Shown: positions 1 to 5,125, counted from the first letter of the stretch. The stretch is DNA of 6,746 nucleotides from Lachnospiraceae bacterium (GCA_014804185.1 JAAVAG010000147.1:1-6746), one strand, 5' to 3'. Notes: generated from the sequence alone by a model not told the origin. Program-made: numbers and translations.

Positions 1-328
1 CTAAACTAACGCAGGATCGTTTAAAAGAATCGGATGCCTGCCCTTTCGTTTTTTCGGTATTACTCTCTGTGCCCACATCCATCTTGGAAATCCACTGTTT
101 CTTTTCCTCATCCCATACACTGACGATGCAGTAAAGGCTGCCGCCAATGACCTCATGCTTCCTCTGCCAGTTCATGGGGCCGAAAACCTCATCCAAAATC
201 TTCATGTCGGCCCTGGCATCCTTATACAGAAGCAGCGATATGCCTTTCTCGCTGATCGTACCGATCCGGCACTCAATTTCATCCGCACGAAGCAGCCTGA
301 TTCTGTTTTGTTCCTTGTTCCGTTCCAT
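1..328 (-). CDS. Rad52/Sak-type single-strand annealing protein, 3' part missing
   Basis: The first 109 codons are visible, from an ATG at 328 preceded by GGAGGG about ten bases upstream. There is no stop before the window edge, so the C-terminus lies outside. The protein starts MERNKEQNRIRLLR. It contains a 'VFGPMNWQRKHEVIGGSLYC' segment, then a 'MDVGTESNTEKTKGQASDSF' segment leading into KRSCVSL at the edge. The order W-(R/K), a beta-hairpin giving 'KMDVGTES', then 'KGQASDSFKR' is the pattern I associate with Rad52/Rad22 or Sak-like phage annealing proteins. A DUF1071-like annealing family is the main alternative. Such proteins anneal complementary single strands over tails made by a 5'-3' exonuclease; a YqaJ exonuclease lies about 1.5 kb away on the same strand, which supports the pairing. 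The leader carries a hairpin and several 19-bp dyads. Function is inferred from motif pattern and context. Confidence 0.7.
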   Translation of the reverse strand, partial: MERNKEQNRIRLLRADEIECRIGTISEKGISLLLYKDARADMKILDEVFGPMNWQRKHEVIGGSLYCIVSVWDEEKKQWISKMDVGTESNTEKTKGQASDSFKRSCVSL

Positions 329-345
329 TTCTTTCTTCCCTCCAA

Positions 346-523
346 TGGCACCAGACTGATGCCAGATTCTTATTTAACATAAGGACATCTCGCGTAGCGT
401 GGTGTCTCGTTGCTTTTCTTCTGCTGGCATCAAATTGACACCAAGTTTTATTATCTTTTCTGCTGGCATTAAATTGCCGCCAGATTCCTGTTTTGTTTTT
501 GCGCTGACGCTAGCCTGATACCG
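346..523. repeat. Left array of 19-bp interrupted palindromes
   Basis: This is the gap between the stop of the ParR-like gene (529) and the start of the annealing protein (328). Four dyads fit TGRYRYC-N5-GRYRYCA: 346-364 (TGGCACC-AGACT-GATGCCA), 425-443 (TGGCATC-AAATT-GACACCA), 464-482 (degenerate, TGGCATT-AAATT-GCCGCCA) and 505-523 (degenerate, TGACGCT-AGCCT-GATACCG). Centres fall at about 355, 434, 473 and 514. The hairpin at 384-406 has its centre at 395, so it fills the missing slot of a roughly 40-bp ladder. The same half-site recurs in the right array. The likely role is protein binding by a dimer, either as a ParR centromere site or as an operator for the annealing-protein promoter. 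Which protein binds is unknown. Confidence 0.75.
371..411 (+). repeat. Hairpin element, left copy
   Basis: The block reads TTTAACATAAGGA, followed by a hairpin. GACATC-T-CGC at 384-393 pairs with GCG-T-GGTGTC at 397-406 around a GTA loop: nine pairs including one G-T, and one T-T mismatch. TCGTTG follows. A related block lies at 2777-2815 in the opposite orientation. Here the hairpin lies in the leader of the minus-strand annealing-protein gene, about 56 bases before its ATG, and between two dyads of the array. It could be a protein site or a 5'-leader structure. Confidence 0.55.
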
Positions 524-528
524 GCAGG

Positions 529-896
529 TCATCCGCCGGAGTTTAACCCGGACAGAAAAGACGCCATCTCGTCTGTCATCTTCTCTGTTTCTTTTGGGAG
601 GCTGCAGCTTCCGAAACTTTCTGAAATGCTGCCGCCAATTCGGCTGATAATCTCCTCCGCTATCATCTTTGACGCCTCCCTGATTTCATGCTCCGTAAGC
701 CCTGCAGCTCCCCGGCTTCCTCCAGGTGCTTCATAACAGGCTTCATATGCCAGCGCAATCCCTTTCCGCAGAACCTCATTTTTGCTGCGGAACCGCCCGT
801 CGGCAAGAAGCCTGTCCAGCTTTCCTAAAAGTTCCATATCTGCCGGGTTATCCTCATAGAGCCGGAATGTAAAACGCCTTCCCCCGGCTGTGCCAT
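529..896 (-). CDS. parR: ParR-like ribbon-helix-helix partition adaptor, apparent 5' frameshift
   Basis: The uninterrupted reading frame starts at an ATG at 837 and gives 102 residues, but that ATG lacks a good ribosome binding site. Upstream, AGAGGTG six bases before an ATG at 896 is a strong start, yet it reads into a stop after 23 codons. One extra G in the five-G run (867-871) would join ATG-896 to the long frame, giving a 122-residue protein beginning MAQPGGRRFTFRLYEDNPAD. The joined N-terminus supplies an RRFTFRLY beta-strand, followed by helices around NPADMELLGKLDRLLADGRF and SKNEVLRKGIALAYEAC. That is the ribbon-helix-helix layout of ParR/StbB proteins, which bind centromere repeats and tether them to ParM filaments. 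It lies 13 bases after the ParM-like stop, and the strong RBS abuts that stop, as expected for parMR. Either the base was lost (mutation or sequencing error) or slippage restores it. The ParR assignment rests on fold pattern and position. Confidence 0.65.
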
Positions 897-909
897 AAAA
901 ATCACCTCT

Positions 910-1812
910 TTACGCGATCTGTCCGGCGATGTATTCATAGCCTATGGCGTTTGCCCTTACATCAACAATATAAGAGACATTGCTCCCCGCCCTGCCATAC
1001 TTCTTCATAACCGCGGCGCCGCCGCCTGCATAGATCATATCCGTAAACTGGGTATCGTGGCCGTTCTCTTTCAAAAGTCCCTCCACCCGCGCCGCAAACC
1101 GTTCCAGGGCCGCATCCATAAGCTTCTGATGCTGCTTTGGGATATTTTCCGCATCCCCCTGCATGTAAGCAACGATCCGGTTTTCGGAAATCTCCTTTTT
1201 CAACAGTTCGCTGCTCTCACTCCGGATATTCTGAATAACGGATACCAGCGATTCTGAAAATGTCTCGCAGTGGCTCTCCACAGGCACACCACCCCGCACT
1301 TCCATGATGTCGATGGTCCACGAACCGATATCCACAATCAGGCACTCTTTCATGGAGGGCAGTCTGCTCACAACCGCGGCGTAACACTGTGGAAACACCA
1401 CTACCTTATCAAGGTAGAACTTATAGGCGGTGTCCTCATATTTAAAGCTGACAGGCTGGCTGTCCCTTTTCAGATACCGGATGAACGCGTTCCGCTCCGC
1501 CGAAAACTGCTTTAACGGCATCCCCACTGCAAGCACGATATGGGAGCCCTGCGGAATCCCCCTGGTCTTTGCCTCTTTGGCAAGCATTGTGAGGGTGAGG
1601 ATATAATAGTCATCATCCGCCATCTTGCTGTCTTTCACATTGGTCCTGTCCTCTCCGACCTTATAGTAAGCCTTTCCGTAATTCAGGGTATTTGCCGGGA
1701 AAGTAGGCTTTGCGCCAAGGCGTTTCACTCCGTTTTGCATGATATGGTTGGCTGTCTTAATCAGGTGGTTGCCATGGTCCAGGCCAATGATGTATCTGCT
1801 GCCGCTTTTCAT
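910..1812 (-). CDS. parM: ParM/StbA-type actin-like partition ATPase
   Basis: This 300-residue protein has the ordered nucleotide-binding motifs of the actin/Hsp70 fold. They are phosphate-1 IIGLDHGNHLIKTA (residues 8-21, D12), phosphate-2 LIVDIGSWTID (158-168, D161) and the adenosine motif MIYAGGGAAVM (259-269). Length is close to ParM/StbA (about 320 residues). In the family, ATP-bound monomers polymerise into dynamic filaments that push plasmid copies apart through ParR-centromere complexes. GGGAGGAG lies close upstream of the ATG, and the gene begins 17 bases after the exonuclease stop, so the two are probably co-transcribed. The next gene downstream is the ParR-like protein. An actin-like relative with a different role (Alp-type) cannot be excluded, but family membership is clear. 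Confidence 0.88.
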   Translation of the reverse strand: MKSGSRYIIGLDHGNHLIKTANHIMQNGVKRLGAKPTFPANTLNYGKAYYKVGEDRTNVKDSKMADDDYYILTLTMLAKEAKTRGIPQGSHIVLAVGMPLKQFSAERNAFIRYLKRDSQPVSFKYEDTAYKFYLDKVVVFPQCYAAVVSRLPSMKECLIVDIGSWTIDIMEVRGGVPVESHCETFSESLVSVIQNIRSESSELLKKEISENRIVAYMQGDAENIPKQHQKLMDAALERFAARVEGLLKENGHDTQFTDMIYAGGGAAVMKKYGRAGSNVSYIVDVRANAIGYEYIAGQIA

Positions 1813-1829
1813 GATCTCCTCCCTGCCTC

Positions 1830-2762
1830 CTACGCCACGGACAGCCGTCTGTAACTGCTCTGCTTCAGGTAGTCCCGGTAAATCTCCGGCTTTTCGCTCT
1901 GCAGCCTTCTGGCATCCACTGTGCTTTTGCTGATCTGCTTCCAGGTCACTTTCCTGCCGCCCACCATTCCGGCCTCCGCCTCCCCGAGATAACTTTTCAG
2001 CCGGTTGGCGGCCGCGTCCTTTGCTGTTTCCAGTTCTTTCAACTGTCTGGATAGTCTTTCGTACTCCTCGCAGACAAGCAGGGCTTCCTCCGGAAGACTG
2101 ACCGTCATTCCATTGGAATCACGGAACTTCCTGTCAAAGTACTCCGTCGTCGCCCTGGAGCCGTCCGGAACGGGCTCCGCTCCGCCCTGGATGTGGTACT
2201 CCCAGAAATATTTCTCCATAGTGATGATCTTTGCGATCATTTCCTCATCGCGCGCTACTACATGGTATACAAAATGATTGCCGCCTATCAGCGCGGCAAT
2301 GTATGTCCTTTGAGCGCCAGTGACCGCCATGTAATGCTGCACCTGCAGGATGTACCCTGCCGGGACTTCTTCTTTCCACAGTTCCGCCTTGTACTGGGAA
2401 GCCGTCTTGGCCTCGAAGATTGCCATCTGACCGCCCTCATAGATCACCCCGTCCAGATCCGCCAGCATAAACGGATATTCCTCACTCTGCAGCAGCATAT
2501 GCTTCTGCCGTACTTTGATGCCGGTCCGGCGGGTAAACTCTTTCCGGACAACCGGTTCCAGCAGTGTGCCGAAATGGGCATACTCGCTTTCCGCCTCTTC
2601 CGGCTCTGCCTGTCCGGTTTTTTCCAGCCATAACTGGTGGGCAGACCGGAAAGGATTGATGCCCGCGATAACAGAGACATCAGAACCGCCAATCCCCTGC
2701 GTGCGGTATTTCAGCCACTCTTCCCTGGATAAATCCGCTGTTTTTACTACTACTCTGTACAT
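1830..2762 (-). CDS. YqaJ-family viral-type recombinase exonuclease
   Basis: I start this at the ATG at 2762 (MYRVVVKTADLS, 310 residues), because GGGAGG sits just before it. The upstream in-frame ATG at 2780 would place that RBS inside the gene. Motifs of the lambda-exonuclease/YqaJ nuclease fold are in order: GIGGSD (residues 23-28), FGTLLEPVV with E69 (64-72), LADLDG (100-105, metal-binding Asp), FEAKT (116-120, the E-x-K catalytic pair) and YILQVQHYM (137-145, conserved Gln). A charged, probably helical segment follows around 225-265. The family resects duplex DNA 5'-3' to leave 3' tails for an annealing protein. The Rad52-like gene at the left edge is the likely partner. The mRNA leader contains a strong hairpin 20 bases before the start and five dyads further upstream. 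Confidence 0.9.
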   Translation of the reverse strand: MYRVVVKTADLSREEWLKYRTQGIGGSDVSVIAGINPFRSAHQLWLEKTGQAEPEEAESEYAHFGTLLEPVVRKEFTRRTGIKVRQKHMLLQSEEYPFMLADLDGVIYEGGQMAIFEAKTASQYKAELWKEEVPAGYILQVQHYMAVTGAQRTYIAALIGGNHFVYHVVARDEEMIAKIITMEKYFWEYHIQGGAEPVPDGSRATTEYFDRKFRDSNGMTVSLPEEALLVCEEYERLSRQLKELETAKDAAANRLKSYLGEAEAGMVGGRKVTWKQISKSTVDARRLQSEKPEIYRDYLKQSSYRRLSVA

Positions 2763-2776
2763 AAGCACCTCCCAAA

Positions 2777-2815
2777 ACAACGGATGTCACGCTCTGCGTG
2801 CCATCCTTATGTTTA
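2777..2815 (-). repeat. Hairpin element, right copy (inverted relative to the left copy)
   Basis: On the minus strand the block reads TTAAACATAAGGA, then a hairpin. GGATGGCACGC pairs with GCGTGACATCC (2806-2796 with 2792-2782) around an AGA loop, with one mismatch. CGTTG follows. It shares AACATAAGGA, CGC-N-N-AGCGTG, a GAYRYC-like distal arm and CGTTG-TTTT with the block at 371-411. The hairpin ends shortly before GGGAGG of the exonuclease gene, so it could also affect translation of that mRNA. Confidence 0.6.
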
Positions 2816-2835
2816 ACAAAGAGGCCGCTTTTCAA
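2806..2835 (-). promoter_or_regulatory. Possible promoter for the exonuclease-parM-parR genes
   Basis: On the minus strand TTGAAA (2835-2830) is followed after 18 bases by CATAAG (2811-2806). Transcription would begin at or within the hairpin element, putting the hairpin at the 5' end of the mRNA. The -10 is weak, and CATAAG is also conserved in the left copy, where no -35 is seen, so conservation may have another cause. Read-through from the DUF932 gene is the alternative, since no terminator is visible between them. Confidence 0.3.
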
Positions 2836-2865
2836 GGCCGCCCCTTACTCATCATCATTTTTTCT

Positions 2866-3019
2866 TGGCACCACTTTGATGCCAACATCATGTCGTGCTG
2901 ACATCTTTTTGGTGTCAGCGCTCTCGCCGCACTGACGTCTTTTTGGTGTCATCCCCCCCGCCGCGCTGGTGTCTTTTTGATGCCAGCATTTGTTCCGCAC
3001 TGGCGTCTTTTTGGTGTCA
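2866..3019. repeat. Right array of five phased 19-bp interrupted palindromes
   Basis: Five dyads fit TGRYRYC-N5-GRYRYCA: 2866-2884, 2899-2917, 2933-2951, 2967-2985 and 3001-3019. Start-to-start steps are 33, 34, 34 and 34 bases. Four of the five have TTTTT between the half-sites and a CGYRC-like flank just before the unit. Halves seen are TGGCACC, TGACATC, TGACGTC, TGGTGTC and TGGCGTC on one side, and GATGCCA or GGTGTCA on the other, so variation is by transitions only. The array fills the space after the DUF932 stop and upstream of the exonuclease promoter/leader. Regular iteron-like phasing suggests cooperative binding by a dimeric DNA-binding protein; the ParR-like protein is the local candidate. 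A replication-initiator iteron array is possible, but no initiator gene is in view. Confidence 0.85.
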
Positions 3020-3021
3020 GT

Positions 3022-3957
3022 TCACGCCGCCATCACCATCTGGTATGCCCGGTCAACCAGCGGGTTGCCGTCCACCGTCCTGGCAAACAGGCTTTCCCTG
3101 TAATTGGCGCGCTCCCGCAGCGGCTTTGCGTGGGTGGCAAAGTCGGAGACAGCGTTGAGAAAGCGGTATCCGTTCTTCCCCACATCCGCCAGGTCCGGCG
3201 CGTCATAATATCTCGCTTTCATGTCTTCCCGCATCTTCTGGATGTTGCGCCTCTGCTGGGTGCTCCCGCCGTCCGCGTCAGGAATCAGTGCGCTGATAAG
3301 ATCTTCTACCTTATTATCCGACAGCCTGATCATGTCCAGCTTTCTAAATGCCTTTCCCAGTTCAGACATATACCGCCTAGCATACAGCAGCGTATCCCGC
3401 GCCTCGTCCAGCTTGCCGCTGATATCGCCGGTATGGTTGAAACTCCAGCTCCGCTTCGCTGTGGAAAGCGCCAGGTTCAGGGTATTCTGGCACACCACCC
3501 GCACAGGCGTCATGGCCGCCTTGATAGCGCCGCTGCCGTCATGGGCGTTCATGAACACAAGATACGGCGAGATCTCATCACCGTTGATGATATACTGGCG
3601 GGGAAGTCTGGCCAGTATCCATGTCCGTCTGCCGCCCTGGAGGCTCCCGGCGGTCTCGTAGCGGACGCCCTCACCCAGCAGTTCGTCCGTAAATGAAAAT
3701 GCCTCCATGTTCTGGACCACCTTGTATTTCTCCGAAACTATTCCCAAGACGCTGCCATCGATGTCACGCACATTTGCCTTGAACCCAGGGATGGCAGTGC
3801 TGCCGCCTACCGTCATGATATCTTTCTGGATCACGTTCCAGTCCAGTCCTGCAAGGCGCAGCGCCGCGGCTGAATCAGGGGCTTTTGCTACCATTGTGCC
3901 GAGACCGTGCCAGGGCTTCTCCCTGACGTAAAACATGGATTCCACATTTGCTGCCAT
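3022..3957 (-). CDS. DUF932 family plasmid/phage-like protein
   Basis: This 311-residue protein begins MAANVESMFYVREKPWHGLG, the characteristic opening of the DUF932 (TIGR03299, 'phage/plasmid-like') family. Later it has the family-like segments ISPYLVFMNAHDGSGAIK and PVRVVCQNTLNLAL. Full length is typical. A GGGGG run (GGAAAGGGGG) lies about eight bases before the ATG at 3957, inside the end of the preceding 30-residue ORF whose stop is two bases upstream, so the two are translationally linked. The biochemical role of the family is not established to my knowledge. It recurs on plasmids, ICEs and phages near recombination or partition genes, as here. A large plus-strand reading frame opposite it (2977-3696) is a codon-bias shadow. 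Confidence 0.85.
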   Translation of the reverse strand: MAANVESMFYVREKPWHGLGTMVAKAPDSAAALRLAGLDWNVIQKDIMTVGGSTAIPGFKANVRDIDGSVLGIVSEKYKVVQNMEAFSFTDELLGEGVRYETAGSLQGGRRTWILARLPRQYIINGDEISPYLVFMNAHDGSGAIKAAMTPVRVVCQNTLNLALSTAKRSWSFNHTGDISGKLDEARDTLLYARRYMSELGKAFRKLDMIRLSDNKVEDLISALIPDADGGSTQQRRNIQKMREDMKARYYDAPDLADVGKNGYRFLNAVSDFATHAKPLRERANYRESLFARTVDGNPLVDRAYQMVMAA

Positions 3958-3959
3958 GT

Positions 3960-4052
3960 TTACTTCCCCCTTTCCAGCTTTCCTGCCAGCCAGATGATGA
4001 ATTTGGCCGCCATTGTCCCTGCAGTTTTTAAAATTTTGAATACTGTACTCAT
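3960..4052 (-). CDS. 30-residue peptide upstream of the DUF932 gene
   Basis: The start ATG at 4052 is preceded by AAAGGAGGT seven bases upstream, the best ribosome binding site in the window. The product begins MSTVFKILKTAGTMAAKFII and continues WLAGKLERGK before a TAA. It has basic residues around a hydrophobic centre (MAAKFIIWLAG), which could form an amphipathic or membrane-associated helix. The stop lies two bases before the DUF932 ATG, so it may act as a leader that couples translation, or as a peptide in its own right. I do not recognise a family. Confidence 0.55.
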   Translation of the reverse strand: MSTVFKILKTAGTMAAKFIIWLAGKLERGK

Positions 4053-4076
4053 TGTAAGTACCTCCTTTTGTGTGGC

Positions 4077-4099
4077 TCCGGCATGAAAGAAGTGCCGGA
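4077..4099. other. Leader hairpin upstream of the minus-strand operon
   Basis: TCCGGCA (4077-4083) and TGCCGGA (4093-4099) form a perfect 7-bp stem around a nine-base loop. It sits about 25 bases before the start of the 30-residue ORF. No T-run follows on either strand, so it is not a typical terminator. It may be a leader structure or a protein site. Confidence 0.4.
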
Positions 4100-4170
4100 A
4101 ATCTAATTGTTATATGCTACAGAGAGATAATATATCACTATATTTTGGGAAAGTTCGCAGGTCCAGAAAA

Positions 4171-4224
4171 TCAGAGAAAAAAGAAGATTATCCTGAACCG
4201 ACAATCTTCTTTCATGGTTTGCAT
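4171..4224 (-). CDS. Possible 17-residue leader peptide overlapping a terminator
   Basis: ATG at 4224 follows AGGTGA eight bases upstream and encodes MQTMKEDCRFRIIFFFL before a TGA. The coding bases are the terminator-like hairpin itself, so a ribosome on this ORF would prevent or delay hairpin formation. That layout is the one used by translation-coupled attenuators, and the main operon lies 120 bases further on. It may equally be a chance ORF: the run FFF simply reads the T-run. No family recognised. Confidence 0.25.
   Translation of the reverse strand: MQTMKEDCRFRIIFFFL
4177..4212 (-). terminator. Terminator-like hairpin in the leader of the minus operon
   Basis: On the minus strand AAAGAAGATT (4212-4203) pairs perfectly with AATCTTCTTT (4189-4180) around a 13-base loop. 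The 3' arm runs into TTTTTT (4182-4177). The stem is A+T rich, so strength is uncertain. It would stop minus-strand transcripts arriving from beyond about 4215 before they reach the 30-residue ORF, either as the end of a small RNA or as an attenuator. Confidence 0.5.
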
Positions 4225-4265
4225 AATGACTTTCACCTACCATAAACTGTGCACCAGCATCCTTT

Positions 4266-4275
4266 GAGTATACTC
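4266..4275. other. Perfect 10-bp palindrome
   Basis: GAGTATACTC is self-complementary. It contains TATACT, which resembles a -10 box on both strands, but I find no matching -35 at 16-18 bases on either side. It may be an operator for the leader region, or chance. Confidence 0.25.
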
Positions 4276-4301
4276 CGCATCGTTTGTAGCGTTTCTATCA
4301 A

Positions 4302-4326
4302 AAAATTGTATCACTTTTACAATTTT
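4302..4326. other. A+T-rich inverted repeat
   Basis: AAAATTGTA (4302-4310) and TACAATTTT (4318-4326) are perfect 9-bp inverted copies separated by TCACTTT. It lies between the module's leader and the pseudogene. On the minus strand the arm continues into TTTTTTG, so it might terminate minus-strand transcription weakly; with only one G-C pair per arm it could equally be a protein-binding site. Confidence 0.35.
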
Positions 4327-4362
4327 AGAGCCGAGAAAAAATTGCTAACAACAGGAAATTTT

Positions 4363-4656
4363 ATGTGAACAGGACTTGCCAAGAGAGAAAAGACCACAGC
4401 TATCTATTTTGACGAATATTGCAGTATGATCGAGGTGTAGACCCACAACACCAATCTCAAAAAGCGGCTAACAGCATTTGCGGCGAGATACCCGGAGTGC
4501 TGCCGCTAGATTGACGATGATGAACAAGGCGGGCTGACCTTTGAAATTGAAAAAGGCGGATTAAGTTTCCGGCTAACTGCACCGTACAGCGAGTAACGCA
4601 GACAGAAAGCAAGCGAAAATGCCAAGCAAAATGGCTTCAACAGTCAAACGGAATAA
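4363..4656 (+). pseudogene. Decayed small ICE-associated protein gene, four in-frame stops
   Basis: One uninterrupted frame reads as a protein from ATG (4363, AGGA seven bases upstream) to TAA (4654-4656), 97 codons before the final stop. Four internal stops break it: TGA 4366-4368, TAG 4438-4440, TAG 4507-4509, TAA 4594-4596. Between them the translation is clearly protein-like: TGLAKREKTTAIYFDEYCSM, then THNTNLKKRLTAFAARYPEC, then IDDDEQGGLTFEIEKGGLSF, RLTAPYSE and finally RRQKASENAKQNGFNSQTE. This resembles a small hypothetical protein I have seen on Clostridia conjugative elements (THNTNLKKRL...DDD...PYSEERRKAAS). Function is unknown, and family membership is from memory of the pattern. 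No frameshift or deletion is needed, and each stop is one C-to-T change from a Gln or Arg codon. Confidence 0.65.
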
Positions 4657-4684
4657 ATGTAGCGTTTAGGGTTGATATGCGATC

Positions 4685-4760
4685 GAAATACCAGGTCTGC
4701 GGTCTGCATCCGATGTTTTGACCGCGATATTATATAGAAATACAGAGATACCAGTATTTC
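4685..4760 (+). other. Cluster of short repeats before the methylase promoter
   Basis: GAAATAC occurs at 4685-4691 and 4737-4743. Its inverted copy GTATTTC at 4754-4760 forms a 7-bp stem with the second. ATACCAG occurs at 4688 and 4749, and GGTCTGC is tandemly duplicated at 4694-4707. The rest of 4657-4796 has no gene that I can see. The repeats lie 40-110 bases upstream of the promoter and could be regulator sites. Confidence 0.25.
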
Positions 4761-4796
4761 AAATACAAAAAATTAACTGATTTTCGCTCGCAAAGC

Positions 4797-4825
4797 TTGA
4801 CTTAAAGCTTTTTTCGTGATATAAT
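4797..4825 (+). promoter_or_regulatory. Near-consensus sigma-A promoter for the methylase operon
   Basis: TTGACT (4797-4802), a 17-base spacer and TATAAT (4820-4825) match the housekeeping consensus in 11 of 12 positions. Transcription would start near 4832, leaving a very short leader with GGGAGG (4836-4841) before the ATG at 4850. This suggests strong constitutive expression unless repressed. Confidence 0.88.
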
Positions 4826-4849
4826 ATGGTCGGCAGGGAGGTAATGTCG

Positions 4850-5125
4850 ATGAATATACATATCACAAAAGGCGCAAGACAATATGGTTATTTAATTTGG
4901 AATAACAAGATGGATGCGGATGTCGAAAAGATGTTAGCCGAGTTAACCGTAGTTGATGTATGCTTTAACGGGTTTAATCTTGGCACTAAGAACATTGACC
5001 GCTAGTATCATCAGATCTCTTTAGGATATAAACTCACTCGTGCTTTACCCAAAGAACATGATACTTTTTCTGTTTCCTATATTGATGGAGTTTTGGAGGT
5101 AAAGTCGTTTGATGGAAGAAAATAA
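4850..5125 (+). pseudogene. Small unrecognised protein upstream of the methylase, interrupted by one amber codon
   Basis: ATG at 4850 lies eight bases after GGGAGG; an ATG two codons earlier is too close to the RBS. The frame encodes 51 residues (MNIHITKGARQYGYLIWNNK ... GTKNIDR), then TAG at 5003-5005. It then continues without change of frame for 39 residues (YHQISLGYKLTRALPKEHDT ... GVLEVKSFDGRK) to TAA at 5123-5125. Full length would be 91 residues. The second half is clearly protein-like, so the amber is probably a recent nonsense change (CAG Gln, AAG Lys or TGG Trp to TAG). The final 14 bases overlap the methylase start, which implies translational coupling; the amber may therefore lower methylase translation. 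The short beta-rich pattern is loosely reminiscent of AbrB-like antitoxin or regulator folds, but I do not recognise the family. Confidence 0.6.

Noticed and set aside
147..382. Two short plus-strand frames near the left edge
   Set aside because: Both are antisense to the annealing-protein gene and its leader, which has a good RBS and family-like motifs.
2821..2845. Terminator between the DUF932 and exonuclease genes
   Set aside because: The GCGGCCT copies there are direct rather than a clean inverted pair, and no T-run follows on the minus strand.
2866..3019. CRISPR array of short repeats
   Set aside because: Repeat units are degenerate dyads of 19 bp with only 14-15 bp between them. Flanks of the spacers are partly conserved and no cas gene is near. 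This is iteron or operator geometry.
2977..3696. 239-residue plus-strand reading frame
   Set aside because: It lies opposite the DUF932 gene, whose protein matches a known family and has a good start. The antisense frame has no RBS and includes the dyad repeats in its start.
4070..4267. 65-residue plus-strand frame in the leader region
   Set aside because: No convincing RBS-start pair, low-complexity composition, and it runs across the hairpin and terminator structures of the minus-strand leader.
4363..5125. Reassigned amber codon (TAG read as Gln)
   Set aside because: The exonuclease gene ends with TAG at 1830-1832 and has no sensible extension. One of the pseudogene stops is TAA and another TGA. 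Ordinary nonsense mutation is simpler.
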